From contig CAINOE010000107.1 in NCBI GenBank assembly GCA_903851415.1, forward strand, positions 62,001-126,000: a DNA stretch of 64,000 nucleotides, read 5' to 3'. The notes under the pieces are model-generated. The model ran no database searches. It was not told the origin of the DNA and worked only from the letters and a program-made list of their open reading frames with translations. The translations under genes were made by a program, and so were the position numbers. Source of the stretch: an uncultured Rhodopila sp. (GTDB taxonomy: Bacteria > Pseudomonadota > Alphaproteobacteria > Acetobacterales > Acetobacteraceae). This document shows, in pieces, positions 57,201 through 63,500 of the stretch (positions within the stretch are counted from its first letter, which is position 1; each line of letters begins with the position of its first letter).

Positions 57201-57569
57201 CAGCAGCCGGGCACGGGGCGGCAGGACAGGAACCAGGGCCAGCAGTGAGGCGAGGTTGCGCTGCATCCGCGCCGCCATGGCGTCGGCGCCGGCGCTGAAC
57301 CGTTCCGCTCCGAAAAGCCGGACAACACAGGCCGCCTGCGGGCCACGGTCGTCGACCGGCGTGCGGTCGTCCAGGATAAGCAGCGGGTCTCGGCAGGGAT
57401 CGCCATGCAGAGGCGCGTCGATCCAGGTGCCGCGCCAGGCGCGGGTCTCACCGATTGCCTCTTGCAAGGTCCGCAGCGCGGTGAGTGCGCTCAGCTCGCC
57501 CATGGCCACCGCGCGCAGGACCGCATCCACGTCCGCAGCGGCTGTCAGGTCGAATGGCATATCATGCAT
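39276..57569 (-). CDS. Trans-AT polyketide synthase, middle protein
   Basis: A protein of 6097 residues. It opens with a docking segment (LRAVAMGELSALTALRTL) and a KR-ACP (KR Tyr344, ACP Ser493) that completes the module begun on the upstream protein. Then come four modules: KS (Cys737)-DH-KR-ACP (Ser1838); KS (Cys2142)-DH*-ACP (Ser2851); KS (Cys3086)-DH-KR-ACP (Ser4211); KS (Cys4491)-DH-KR-MT-ACP (Ser6013). It ends with a docking segment (LRRLAAGEIDQETAQRQV). There is no acyltransferase domain. A six-unit decapeptide repeat lies between the methyltransferase and the last ACP. The ATG at 57569 overlaps the upstream stop by eight bases; an in-frame ATG three codons later is an alternative. The stop overlaps the next synthase's start as ATGA. 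Confidence 0.95.
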   Translation of the reverse strand: MHDMPFDLTAAADVDAVLRAVAMGELSALTALRTLQEAIGETRAWRGTWIDAPLHGDPCRDPLLILDDRTPVDDRGPQAACVVRLFGAERFSAGADAMAARMQRNLASLLALVPVLPPRARLLIVHPTLDGAMQPHLAALQGFARCVRREVPGLVVKTIAMPDAEAADDEIRREAGHLVSEDVRYAGGRRQVFSFEEAPLGGGGSPALRRNGVYLVTGGSGGLGRIICEHLITRHGVTAVPSGRSPSQMADYVQADITDRADVHALLAGIRRRYGRIDGIIHAAGVRQDSRIAGKTAAEAAAVLAPKVRGTMLLDEATRDDPLDCFVLFSAAAAAFGNAGQSDYAVANSFLDHFADWREARRIAGERQGRSLAIQWPLWAGGGMRVDQPTLELLKRTIGMMPMSRADGLAMFDAALGSGLTTLTVVCGVQDRIGEQLRGSPAMPSATAPAPAVSRAAETRLREEVTLLISQILKVPAEEVDDDEDLGAYGFDSITFTQLANSINRKYDLSVSPAMFYEFTTLAAVTAELAGTVAEPAVIMEEPPLLMPPPASAPPEPAPAIAPEPRRAEAAAATRAADIAIIGMSGALPGSPGLDAFWRHLAAGDDLISEVPAGRWDWRKQPEARWGGFIEGVDEFDCFFFGISPREAARMDPQQRLFLMHAWSCIEHAGYRASDLAGSRTGVFAGAASPDYHELLRQSGVEIDGFTSLGVSFSILVNRVSHTLGLRGPSHPVDTACSSSLVAVHQAVEAICRGECDAALAGGVNVLLSPTHTIAASRAGMLSADGRCKTFSERADGYVRGEGVGIVFLKPLARAIADRDTIHAVIKGSAENHGGHTGSLTTPNPVAQSEVLVQAWQRAGLDPSTAGYIEAHGTGTKLGDPVEINGLKSAFRILYQQFGLPAPAGPHCGLGSVKTNVGHLETGAGIAGLLKVVLALRHRWLPGTLHLDGGNPFIDLDGSPFYLCREGRAWPAPSDRHGKVSPRRAGVSSFGFGGSNAHVVLEEYPEAPPAEAATGRHLVVLSARNADRLREYADRLADWAESTTAMLADIALTLQAGREPMEERLALVADTREEMVQKLRSGRGVHRGSAAGLKRQSDALIGGAAGKAFAAALLREQDWDRLAQLWVTGADIDFGILPARGRRIALPTYPFARDRHWLPNRPSAAADGHALRRLTGDEFYLTDHVVLGRKTLPGVMYLELARAAMAAGGRAVRRMRNIVWSRPCAVDAGGCDIAVELSPSKDGLRFEISSGDGLHAQGLAPNTSGEPLLPVLDLAGIRRRCTATRTGAECYSAFDASGFTSGPAFHAIQELWHDDREALSRLVLPPHLPPAAAEEWRPSLLDGALETVIALLGETAGVPWLPFTLNEFCVSGPLPARCLAYVRRADGAGPGVFDIRIADESGRVVVEMLRFMFRPLAAAPHDTTACYVPVWEPQPAPPPRADVVPESVSGDIAALLRFAAQPGHAVFAAAEGDPALFAAAGFARSLRLEQPDARLCTLSIDDPSRLPGLLAAEAGSDETEVRYRGGERSVRRWQPIGSAATAPSLLKRGGRYLITGGAGGIGRLLAGHLIAEWDARVVLAGRAETAAALPPGAIYVQADVVNEASVNRLVARMRAECGGIDGVFHAAGVLRDGRAAQKTPADAAAVLAPKITGTRLVDAATRDDPLDFFLLFSSAAAALGNAGQADYAYANGFMAGLAKARSAEQAAGRRSGCTIAIDWPLWRDGGMQVDAEIRTYLRESLGIAPLPASAALQVIEWAMRARPPRVLVLHGEATKFTSLVPLAKPVERASPPVANAPVVDGLARFRQEFTEEVRATLELPAAQPLDLDDNLSGLGFDSLSFTALANRLNRRLGLDMTPAVFFEFPTLAAAVTTLFRRYRDRLDTRCPAEAPSTASDARVEIAGTTETASLPSGPGVIRPSALQEPDAGRLAPDSARRPNPEADGRPTPANGENAACPSPAVTQEQRPAPEDDPVAIVGMSGILPRSPDLAAFWEHLDRGDNLIAEVPASRWDWRRYHGDPAAGGNRTLARWGGFIDDIDRFDCLFFGISPREAELMDPQQRLLLETVWALIENAGHRPSELSGTRTGVFIGVSTTDYFEVLRDAEGGLNAHTATGVISSILPNRISFLLNLRGPSEAIDTACSSSLVAIHRAVEAIRSGACELAIAGGTNAILSPSLTVAGSKAGMLSRDGQCKTFDRDANGYVRGEGVGAVLLKPLSRARADGDHIYAVVRGTAVNHGGRAASLTAPNPAAQAEVIAAAQRSAGIDPTEVSYVEAHGTGTSLGDPIEIAGLTQAFADRFRECGREPPAAPYCAVGSTKTNIGHLEAAAGIAGVLKVLLAMQHGRLPRLANFRELNPYIRLEGTPFFLVTENRPWTGRRIAGVSSFGFGGVNAHVLLEHVDMPAAAPAEPLQPHLIVLSARDHERLRASAARLADALAPDADLAAIAYTLRAGREPMPARFATVVTNLGDLRARLLAFAAGETPPAEQDASATFDWTESPAGPGRRVPLPAYPFAGGRHWVSGRSAAGGLAALHPLLDSNQSTLDGVRFEKRFSGEEPYLRDHAVNGERILPGVVHLELARAAATLAHPGAPVRGLANVVWKQPIAVSGEPVTATIHLSGDAFELRTGGEPHAQGTILLGPAAAGDLDLAAIRDRCAEAWPADDCYARFSARGLAYGPSFRVLQSLHAGSDEALAEIAVPEPVPGYVLQPSALEGSLQGIVALIGGEPDANWLPWSLGSIEVLAPLPAHCVSHITRAGGGNGRVRSFNICITDVSGRILARLTDFALVTAAAPSASADLPPAARQTSSRAAAPAGQAAAERMLIRLVAEQTKVPAAGVRPHEPLERYGIDSILIVSLTRELEARFGELSKTLFFEHQTIADLAAYFAAHHADRLDAHQSETVPPPVRQIARPLPELRSPAAAAAGDIAVIGVSGRYPKAANLDAFWHNLRTGVDCISEIPPDRWDHRLYGSVAARWGGFLDDVDKFDPRFFNITPKEAELLDPQERLFLETVWHTLEDAGYTRASLAQHTVGVYAGVMWAEYPLFGPVEALRDNLIAPGGSFASIANRVSYLFNFHGPSLAIDTMCSSSLTALHLACEGLRHGETDLAIAGGVNLSLHPQKYILLGRGRFTASDGRCRSFGEGGDGYVPGEGVGAVLLKPLARAEADGDRIYAVIKSSAINHGGKTNGYTVPNPNAQAALIADALRKAGIDSATVGYVEAHGTGTSLGDPIEVNALAAAFGSDRREPCFIGSVKSNIGHLEGAAGIAALTKVLLQLRHGELVPSLHSHALNPNIDFQAARVTVVQEPRPWLPRGGAPRRAGISSFGAGGSNVHVILDEHAAPAGAADAGGPQVVVLSARTRERLDAAAAALAAAVRPGMRLADIAFTLQAGREAFPERLAFVAANPDELRQRLLTGDGVHTGTASAEPLVDGEEGLAFLRDLAAAGRLDKLAQLWAAGANADWAALGTARDGRRISLPGYPFARERYWIPAAGGPAPVPPRPGATRLSGDEPWLRDHRVDGAPVVPAAACLELARLACEQAGAAVAGLADMVWRSPIRTPQELEVHVDGSRVEFRAGGQVQADARVLRDETGGGAPLDLDAIRRRCQQRRDGAAGYEALRALGLDYGPSMRVLRGVVHNDREALAELQAADGLTGSDLRIALMDGALQTLSVFHRGSAAQLPFSLDRAAFIGPLPRQVYVCAEAAGEGRFDLTLADPAGRVLTRLEGLLLRPMHRGEDVVFLRRVWHETPSGNGSMPPAPAGPVVLLDGSDSIRGALEQRLGVPVHLVHPGESAHAALQAASRVVQIVPAEDADAESGIYPLLRATRALLARRDIAAAQILHLHPSAGTISPVSGYLKTLRQENPKFAGKTVGFEPSIGEPELIDIIAHEVSDGGSEPVSYVSGVRRAERLEEFVPVTDTTTLKSGGVYLISGGGGGLGRIFARYLTQTAGARVVLSGRSEQLPDDFTHDLGALYIPADLTDAGDAHRLIRDIRNRFGRLDGIIHSAGVLRDAFLLKQSDDDFAAVLAPKLSGARNLAAAAEGLDLDFFALFSSVAAVLGNVGQAAYAYANGWLDAFAAGFPGRALSVDWPLWQDGGMHAPDDVVAGARRSFGICPLSSDAGVRAFITLLDSKVRNAVVLAGDRRRILATLAAPPPAPPPDAARPVTPPAATPGLRAQTERYLAGVLAVEAKLSPDEIDAATRLEDYGIDSVMVMAATRELETVFGRLPKTLFFEYASIAELAGYFLKEHAARLAARFAAAVPLSAQETFGATAGDGISRPAMAAASPPSAAGAAVSAEQAGADPAAAIAGGERLPAAPARAIAAAPAAAPVVRPDRIAIIGLSGRYPMAEDLRAFWRNLAEGRDCITEVPPGRWDHRAHPGVGRWGGFLDGIDRFDPLFFHISPREAKLIDPQERLFLETAWHTLEDAGYTRRALAGARAGVYVGVMWSEYQLLGLGAARAPSATHASIANRVSFFLNLRGASLAVDTMCSSSLTALHLACEALRLGEIDYALAGGVNLSLHPEKYRLLTQGHFLSSDGRCRSFGADGDGYVPGEGVGAVLLKPLERAIADGDHIAAVITATALNHGGRTNGYTVPNPRAQAGVIADALRLAGVDPGLISYVEAHGTGTPLGDPIELAGLVEAFGPMQGSCAIGSVKSNIGHLEAAAGIAGLTKVLLQMRHGMLVPSLHAETLNSHLEFDGTPFAVQRTLAPWQAPRRAGLSSFGAGGSNAHVLLEDYPQPASLDRPGPHIVLLSARNPSRLQAYAERLAAFIEAEHPPLADVAYTLQIGREAMECRAAFVVDTADELCRQLRAFAGGAPLREGLAGPAAEWLAGQEVDWEALHTEGRPRRMSLPGYPFADERYWLATPPAPRGHRLIDGLSPALCLRENAAVLTRRLTPDEPIVRDHLVRGVPVMPGAGYLEMALAAAAEVEPGRRFSLADVVWLRPLAVTGEALDVRVVLRSRGDALSYEVRTDAGLHGRGLLRPAESGPQPSAGAPGVSPGDAGSSGALGPIDAIRARCPVRLDGETLYQSFAASGLQYGPFFRCIRRIWCGSAEALAEIALPPGVPADGYTLHPALLDAALQAIAGLQTGPQGGTTLSFAAELVELLLPMPLDARVHVRRTKPDSFDIVVLDPAGNACVRLRNVTVRAMADPSESLLFIPAWQPIELPSGTPAGLDGCTVAIAGEPVSHRFGSRAVFINGPEALLAAAASWPDQAPVLLLTIGALAARGADRPDPEAAAAAAFAAALAKDRPELRLRILDVSTAAALGQETTRALAERWMAGGATGPAAIRDGRIHRRTATRLDLPAAATPFRDRGVYVIIGGAGGLGFELSKHLARSCHARLAWIGRRQRDAAIDAQCDEIALLGGTVFYTAADVADGAALAGALAAVRTGVGPINGVFHSAMDVRPQLVKAMDAAGLRAALRAKTLGSANLLERLEYDAPDFLVFFSSVQSFVCARGMAAYAAGCAYQDALALRAAPRFPVQTINWGYWGTVGEASESAKRLAESLGFASIEPAEGLAALDRILAAPERPQVICFKGDAGLLTAPAPAFADTASNIRPEALPFDPEVLKRLGAAATELRSFGQRTLLRMFQDMGIFTRAGANHRPGDLRIAPAQRRQFDALLDILILAGYIRRSGDTVTCLTLPDLPAPALEDIAARHPDIAAHARFVSACLRSGAAMLRGEAAGTDVLFPHGDRSLVEGIYAGNPSVDYFNRQTADIVRDLAGRRPGTVRILEIGAGTGSATRGVLAALAPDAARIRYCYTDKSPAFVQLGRRMFGQPVAETTFVRLDIEQDPPAQGVAGPFDIIIAVNVLHATRDIGETLRHVKTLLAPAGMLVLSETTSVQESMTLTFGFLDGWWRFQDGHRRLPGSPLLDAAGWHDAFAEAGLHPAGCVTHPSISGYEPPQCVLLASAPAVTGNPGPASVVTGNPGPAPVVTGDHGHAPVVAGDPGPAQVVTGDRGRAPAVAGTPGLVAPDEAIRASLAQVLEIDPQGFDRDTPYVEFGVDSILAVEIVDRINERLGIGLRATDLFNYPTIATLAAHIATSFAPAGAQAAELSGDGRMLDLLRRLAAGEIDQETAQRQVAELVEPA
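39420..44565 (-). other. Module 6: KS-DH-KR-MT-ACP
   Basis: KS of the TMCSSSLT class (Cys4491). DH with DHLVRGVPVMPG (His4909) and LLDAALQ (Asp5083). The KR has IIGGAGGLG near 5330 and WIGRR; its stereo motif reads DVRPQL with no Asp, suggesting A-type reduction. C-methyltransferase with ILEIGAGTGSATRG near 5744. ACP Ser6013 in EFGVDSILAVEIVDRIN. Expected unit: alpha-methyl, alpha,beta-unsaturated. Confidence 0.87.
39641..39820 (-). repeat. Six 30-bp tandem repeats in the MT-ACP linker of module 6
   Basis: Six head-to-tail 30-base units at 39641, 39671, 39701, 39731, 39761 and 39791 encode decapeptides of the form (A/V)VTG(N/D)PGPAP, residues about 5917-5977. Unit length is constant and variation is mostly single-base. 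It forms a flexible Pro/Gly-rich linker, and its copy number may vary between strains. Confidence 0.85.
44820..48795 (-). other. Module 5: KS-DH-KR-ACP
   Basis: KS of the TMCSSSLT class (Cys3086). DH with DHRVDGAPVVP (His3517) and LMDGALQ (Asp3664). KR with GGGGGLG near 3934 and LRD. ACP Ser4211 in DYGIDSVMVM. Alkene expected. Confidence 0.87.
48900..51657 (-). other. Module 4: KS-DH*-ACP
   Basis: KS of the RWDWR class (Cys2142). The DH keeps His2563 (DHAVNGERILPG) but its catalytic Asp is Glu2714 (ALEGSLQ). No KR separates the DH from the ACP (RYGIDSILIV, Ser2851). The beta-keto group would remain, or the module may dehydrate the hydroxyl made by a preceding module without adding a unit; the KS itself looks competent. 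Confidence 0.83.
51945..55840 (-). other. Module 3: KS-DH-KR-ACP
   Basis: KS of the RWDWR class (Cys737). DH with DHVVLGRKTLPG (His1184) and LLDGALE (Asp1342; the residue four later is Glu instead of the usual Gln or His). KR with GGAGGIG near 1559 and LRD. ACP Ser1838 in LGFDSLSFTALAN. Alkene expected if the DH is active. Confidence 0.85.
55980..57569 (-). other. Module 2, second half: KR-ACP
   Basis: KR with GGSGGLG near residue 219, Ser in LFSAAAAAF and Tyr344 in SDYAVAN; the stereo motif reads RQD, keeping the third Asp. ACP Ser493 in AYGFDSITFTQLAN. It works with the KS-DH* at the end of the upstream protein, so the module is split across two polypeptides. With the DH inactive, the expected product is a beta-hydroxyl. 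Confidence 0.88.
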
Positions 57570-60500
57570 GGGTCACATCAATGAGGCGCCGGGCCTCGCC
57601 TGGATTTAATTGACCGCGTTCGAGACGTTGCAGGACCTCCAGCAGGCCCGAGACGGCGCGGCCGAGCGCCGGCTGCGCGCGCAGGCCGAGCAGGGCGGCA
57701 AGCGGTGTGCCTGTGCCGCCGAGAAGGTGCAGGTCGAAGGTGTCGTGGTGCCGCCGCACATAGGCAAAGGCGGCCGATGCGGCGGCGCCGCTGATCTCGA
57801 CGGCATCGATGGCGAGCTGCACGGCATTGCCCGCACCCGTCGTCGACGGGGCATGACTCGCCGCGCCGGTGGAACCTGCCGGCAGGCCTTCGGCCGGTGC
57901 ATCCTCCCAGACGCCGAGAGCCTGGAAGGCCCCGGTCAACGGCACCGGATGCAGCACGAGCTCCGCGCAAGCGGAGGGCGGATCGAGCTCGGCCAGCGCC
58001 TCGATTGCGCTGCACACCACCGAACGGATCGGCTGCAACGCCGGGCCGTAGCGGGTACCCCGGGCTTCCAGACTCCGGTACAGCTCGGCACCGCTCAGAC
58101 GGCGGGGGCAACGTTGCCGGACCGCCTCGATGTCCACGGTGTCCGCGGCGCGGCCGGCTTCGCCCGATGCGCGTCCGCGCAGGTACGTGCTCTCGCCGTG
58201 GCGGATTTCGAACTCCAGCACGCCGGCGGCCGGTGTCAGCAACACCTGCACGTCACCGCCGGTATCGCCGGGAAACAGCGGATCGACCACTGTGAAGCCG
58301 AATATCCGATGCACCTCGCGCTCACCGGCCAGTGCCGCCGCCGCGCGTGCCATCTCCAACAGGACGGGAAGCGGCAACAGCGACCGGCCTGCAACCGCCA
58401 TGTCGAGCAGCCGGGAGTCGCGCGCAGGGAAGTTTTTCACGAAACGAAGCTGCCGCGCCGTCGAGGTGTTCCGGTCGATCAGCGGATGCAGCGTCATATC
58501 AGGGCCGGGTTGCGGTATCGTTACCCAGTAGCGCCTGCCGTTGAACTCGTGCCCCGGCAGCGGGACGCGGCCGGGGGCGCCGGTCGGATACAACTGCAGC
58601 CAATCGACGGTTTCGCCGCGCATCCAGCGTGCCGCCGCCTCGTGCACCTCGCCACCCGATGCGGGCACCCGCAGTGAACGCCCATCCTGCAGGAAGCCGG
58701 CAAGCTCGGAGCGCAACCCGTCGATGCCGGCCGCGACAATGGCGAGGCGCTCGCTGAACGGCTCCCGCCCCGTTTGCAGCGTCCAGGCGATGCCGGCCGC
58801 GGGCGGCTCCGGCATCGCCATAAGCGCGTCGAGCAGCCGCCGGGCGTTGTTGCGCAAATCGTTAACAGTTCGGCCGGACAGCACGAAGGCAAAGGGGCCC
58901 ATCGGCGCCGGCGCCGCCGGGACAGGCTGATACCCCTCGACAATCAGATGGGCGTTCGCTCCGCCGGCACCGAACGAGCTGATCGCGGCCACGCGCGGTT
59001 CCGGCCAGTCCGCCACGGTCTGCTGCACCACGAACGGTGTCGCGGCGAAGTCGATGTTCGGGTTCAGCCGGGCGGCATGGAGCGACGGCACCAGGCGGCC
59101 GTGGCGCATTTGCAGCAGGATCTTGGTCAGGCCGGCGATGCCGGCCGCCGCCTCCAGGTGGCCGATGTTCGACTTGACTGATCCGATTGCGCAATATTGC
59201 CGATCGGCTGTGAATGGAGCATAGGCCTTGGTCAGGCCGGCGATCTCCACCGGATCGCCCAGCATCGTGCCGGTACCGTGTGCCTCCACGTAACTGATCT
59301 GCCGCGGATGCATGCCGCCGTCCCGCAGCGCCGCTTCGATCACGGCTGCCTGCGCTTCCGGGTTCGGCACGGTATACCCGTTCGTGCGGCCGCCGTGATT
59401 GATGGCGCTGCCACGCACCACCGCAAGAATATTGTCGCCGTCGGCCATCGCCTTCGACAGCGGCTTCAGCAGCACCGCGCCGACGCCCTCGCCCGGCACG
59501 AACCCGTCGCCTTCCACGCCGAAACTGTGGCAATGGCCAATGCGCGAAAGCATGTTCAGTTGGCAGAGTTGCACGTATTTGGCGGGATGCAGATACAGGT
59601 TCACGCCGCCGGCCAGCGCTGCCTGGCATTCGCCCTTGCGCAAACTCTCGCAGGCGAGGTGGATTGCCGAAAGCGATGACGAGCATGCGGTATCCACCGG
59701 CATGCTGGGACCGTTGAAGTCGAAACAGAAGGACACGCGGTTGGCGGCCGACCAGGCCATCGACTCCGGGATCGCCGGTTCGCCGCCGCGCCATGCGTCG
59801 GGGCCCCAGAGGCAATAGGTATTGGTGGTAATGCCGACAAAAACACCGGTCTTGCGCCCGAGCGAGCGCGGCGTGTAGCCGGCGTCCTCCAGGGTGGACC
59901 AGGCGACCTCCAGGAACAGGCGCTCCTGCGGGTCCATCTTCTCGGCGTCGCGCGGGGAGATGCCGAAGAACAGCGGCTCGAAACGATCCACACCGTCGAG
60001 GAACCCTCCCCGCGAGCAGTAGATCCGGTCGCGATACTTCGCCGCGTCCCAGCGGTCCGGCGGCGTATCGGCGATGCACTCGCGGCCGGCCTGAAGGTTG
60101 CTCCAAAATGCCTGGAGCGCCGGCGCCTGCGGATAGCGTCCGCTGACGCCAATGATGGCGATGGGTTCGGCCGGGGATGGCGGCGACCGTGTTCCGGGGC
60201 GCGGGGGCCCGGCGCCGGGTCGCTCCGCATCCGCCGCGGAACGAGGCAACGGTGACGACTGTCCCGGCGCGGGGGCCGGCGACTCACAAGCGGTCGGCGC
60301 GCGCACCGGGCCGGCATCCGCGCCGGCCGGTGCGGATGCCGGCAAAGACCCGGGTGCCGGACCTGCGCTACCGACGCCGGCGAGCGAAGGCGAAGCCTCA
60401 GCCGCCACGTTATCCGGCTGTGTCCGGGGCCGATCGGCATCGGCAGGCGCATGACCGGCGGATTGGCCTGCCTGGTTCGCCATGACCGCTGTGCCCGCCA

Positions 60501-63500
60501 GTTCGGCGGCGTGATGCCTGACGAGGTAATCCGCCAGTTGCGCCACCGTTCTGCACTCAAACATGATGGTCCGCGAGAACGGCCCGACCAGCTTCTCCAT
60601 CTGCCGGTTGAAGCCATGGATCATCAATGAATCGAAACCGTATTCCTCCAACGGCACGATTGGATCGATCGCCTCCGCCGTCGAACCGATGTGCCCGGCG
60701 ATGAAATCACGCAGCATGCGCTCGGTGGCGGCGCGCAGGTCAGGCGGTGGCGGGTGGTTCGGCGATGCCGGCTGCGGCAACGGCAACGGAGCATTGAATG
60801 CCGCGAGAAAGGCCGGCACCGCCCCGTTCGCAACGATAACGCGCGGGCCTGCGGCACCACCGACCGCGGCGTCCAGGATCGCCAGCCCATCGCGCGTGGC
60901 GAGGGGCGTCAGGCCGAACTCGCGTGCCAGCAGTTGCCGCACCTCGGGGGAAACCTGCATGCCGCCCTCGGCCCATAGCGGCCAGGCGATCGACAGCGTG
61001 ATGCCCTGGCGCGCGCCGGCCTGCCGCTCGGCCTCCCGCCACTCGGCGAATGCATCGAGGAACGCGTTGCCATAGGCATAATCGGTCTGTCCGGCGTTCC
61101 CCAGCACGCCCGCCGCCGAGCTGAACATGGCGAAGAACCGCAGCGGCTCATCACGTGTCGCCTCATCCAGCCAGCGCGCACCGTCGACCTTGACGCTGAT
61201 CACGTCCCGCGCGGCAGCGGCGGACTTGTCCGCCATCAGCCGGTCATCGAGCACGCCGGCGGCATGGATGATGCCGTCCAGCCGGCCGTAGCGCTGCCTG
61301 ATCCGGGCAATCAGCGACCGGACCTCGTCACGGCTTCGCACATCGGTCCGGAAATGATCCGGATCCGCCCAGGTGGAGCGTCCGCAGGTCAGGACCTGCG
61401 CCCGCGAAACGGCGCGGAGATGCCCGGCAACGATGCGGCCCAGCCCGCCGGCGCCGCCGGTGATCAGGTAGACGCCGCCGTCCAATGCGGGCGCGGCGGC
61501 CGGCAGCGTGAGCGGGGTGAGTTCGCGGCGGAAACGGCCATCATCGGCGCGGAGTACATCCACCGCATCCGCCGCCGAGAGTTCCCGCCTTATCGAGGCT
61601 GCGAGGGCTGGCTGGCCGCGCAGGCCCAGCGTTCGCCACACCACGCGGCTGGTTTCCCGGTTGATCGAGCGCGCGAAGCCGCTGAGCGCTGCTCCGCTCG
61701 GGTCGCCGTCGCGGTAGACCGACAGCACGCGTACGGGTTCAGCCACCGGGCGGGCGGTCAGCGTCCGGGCGAGTTCGATGGCCGATTCGATCGAGCCGCC
61801 AAGGTGCAGGATTGCGCCAACGGGTTCCGCTTGCGACGGGTCGAACCGGGGGAAGCCGGCCGCGACGGCGGCGGCCCGGGACGGACGATCGTCCCCTTCA
61901 GGCACGTCCCCCGCAACGGCGACCGGCCCCGTCCACGCCACCGCGGGCTCCTCCGCCTGGCGCCAGACCGGGCGGAAACATTGCAGCGCCGGCTCCGCTG
62001 CGGCTTTTGGTGCCTGGCCGGGAACCCAGTGCCGTTCCGGCGCAAATGGATAGGTCGGCAGCGAGACGCGGCGCGGCCGATCGGCCGCGGTCCACACAGT
62101 CTCCGGCGCGCCGGCATCGCACCGCCCGCTGCGCAGGTATTCGCCGAGTTTGGCCTCCAGTTCGGCCGGGTTCGACGCCGTGAACGTAGCGGCACAGGCC
62201 ATGCGGCTGCGGCCGGATTGCAGGGTCCAGGCGATGTCCTCAACCGCCGGCCGCGCCTCACCCGCTGAGCGAAGAAATGCCAGCAGCTCGGCGGCATAGA
62301 CCTTTAGCCGTTCCTCAGTACGGGCTGACAGCGTCACCGTCACCGGCCCGTCATGCCGGCGTCCCGGCCGCGGCGGGGCCGGAGGCGGTTCGGCCACGAC
62401 CAGATGGCAATTGGTGCCGGTGTAGCCAAAGGCGCTCACCGCGGCACGCCTTGGCTTGCCGGGTGCCGCCTCCCAGCGGCGCAGCGCCGGAACAAGGAAG
62501 AACGGGCTGTGCGCAAAGTCGATGTGACTGTTGGGGGTGCGGCTGTGCAGCGTCGGCGGAATCTCGCCCGCCTTCAGCCCCAGCAGTACCTTGATCAGCC
62601 CGGCAACGCCGGCCGCCGCCGTGGTGTGGCCGATGTTACCCTTGACCGAACCGATGCCGCAGAAGCCGGTCCGGGGGGTAAAGCGGCGGAACGCCTCGGT
62701 CAGCGCAGCGACCTCGATCGGATCACCCAGCCTGGTGCCGGTGCCGTGCGCCTCGACATAGTCGATGGTTTCCGGACTGATGCCGGCGGCGCGGTAGACG
62801 TCCAGCTCCAACTCGACCTGGGACCGCATGCTGGGGGCGGTCATGCCATTGGTCCGGCCGTCCTGATTGACCGCCGAACCCTCGATCACGCCATAGATCC
62901 GGTCCCCGTCCGCGAGCGCGTCGGCCAGCCGCTTCAGCACAACCACGCCGCAGCCATCACCGACCGCAATGCCGTCGGCGGCATCGTCGAACGGCCGGCA
63001 GCGGCCGGATGGCGACAGCATGCCGGCCTTCGTCATCATCGCAAACGGATCGGGATGGAGATAAAGCGTCACCCCGCCTGCCAGCATGAGGTCCGCTTCG
63101 CCATGCAGCAGGCCGCGGCAGGCCAAATGCACGGCGACCAGCGAGGACGAGCACGCGGTCTTCAGCGTCAGCGCCGGGCCTTTCAGGTCGAGGATGTAGG
63201 CGATGCGGGCGGCCAGGGCCGCGTCATCATTGCCGAGCAATGTGTGGGCGTCCGGGATCGCGCCTGCCTCCCGCAGCAGACAAGCGTAATCGCTGCCCAT
63301 GATGCCGGCATAGATGCCGCACTTCCGCCCGCTGAGGCGGTCCTCCGGGTAGCCGGCGTCCTCAAGCGCTCCCCAGCAGCTTTGCAGGAACAGGCGCTGC
63401 TGGGGGTCCATCACATCGGCCTCGCGGCGAGAGATCCGGAAGAAACCGGCGTCAAACTCGTCAACCCCGCGAATAAGGCCGGCCCAGCGGCTGGAACTGC

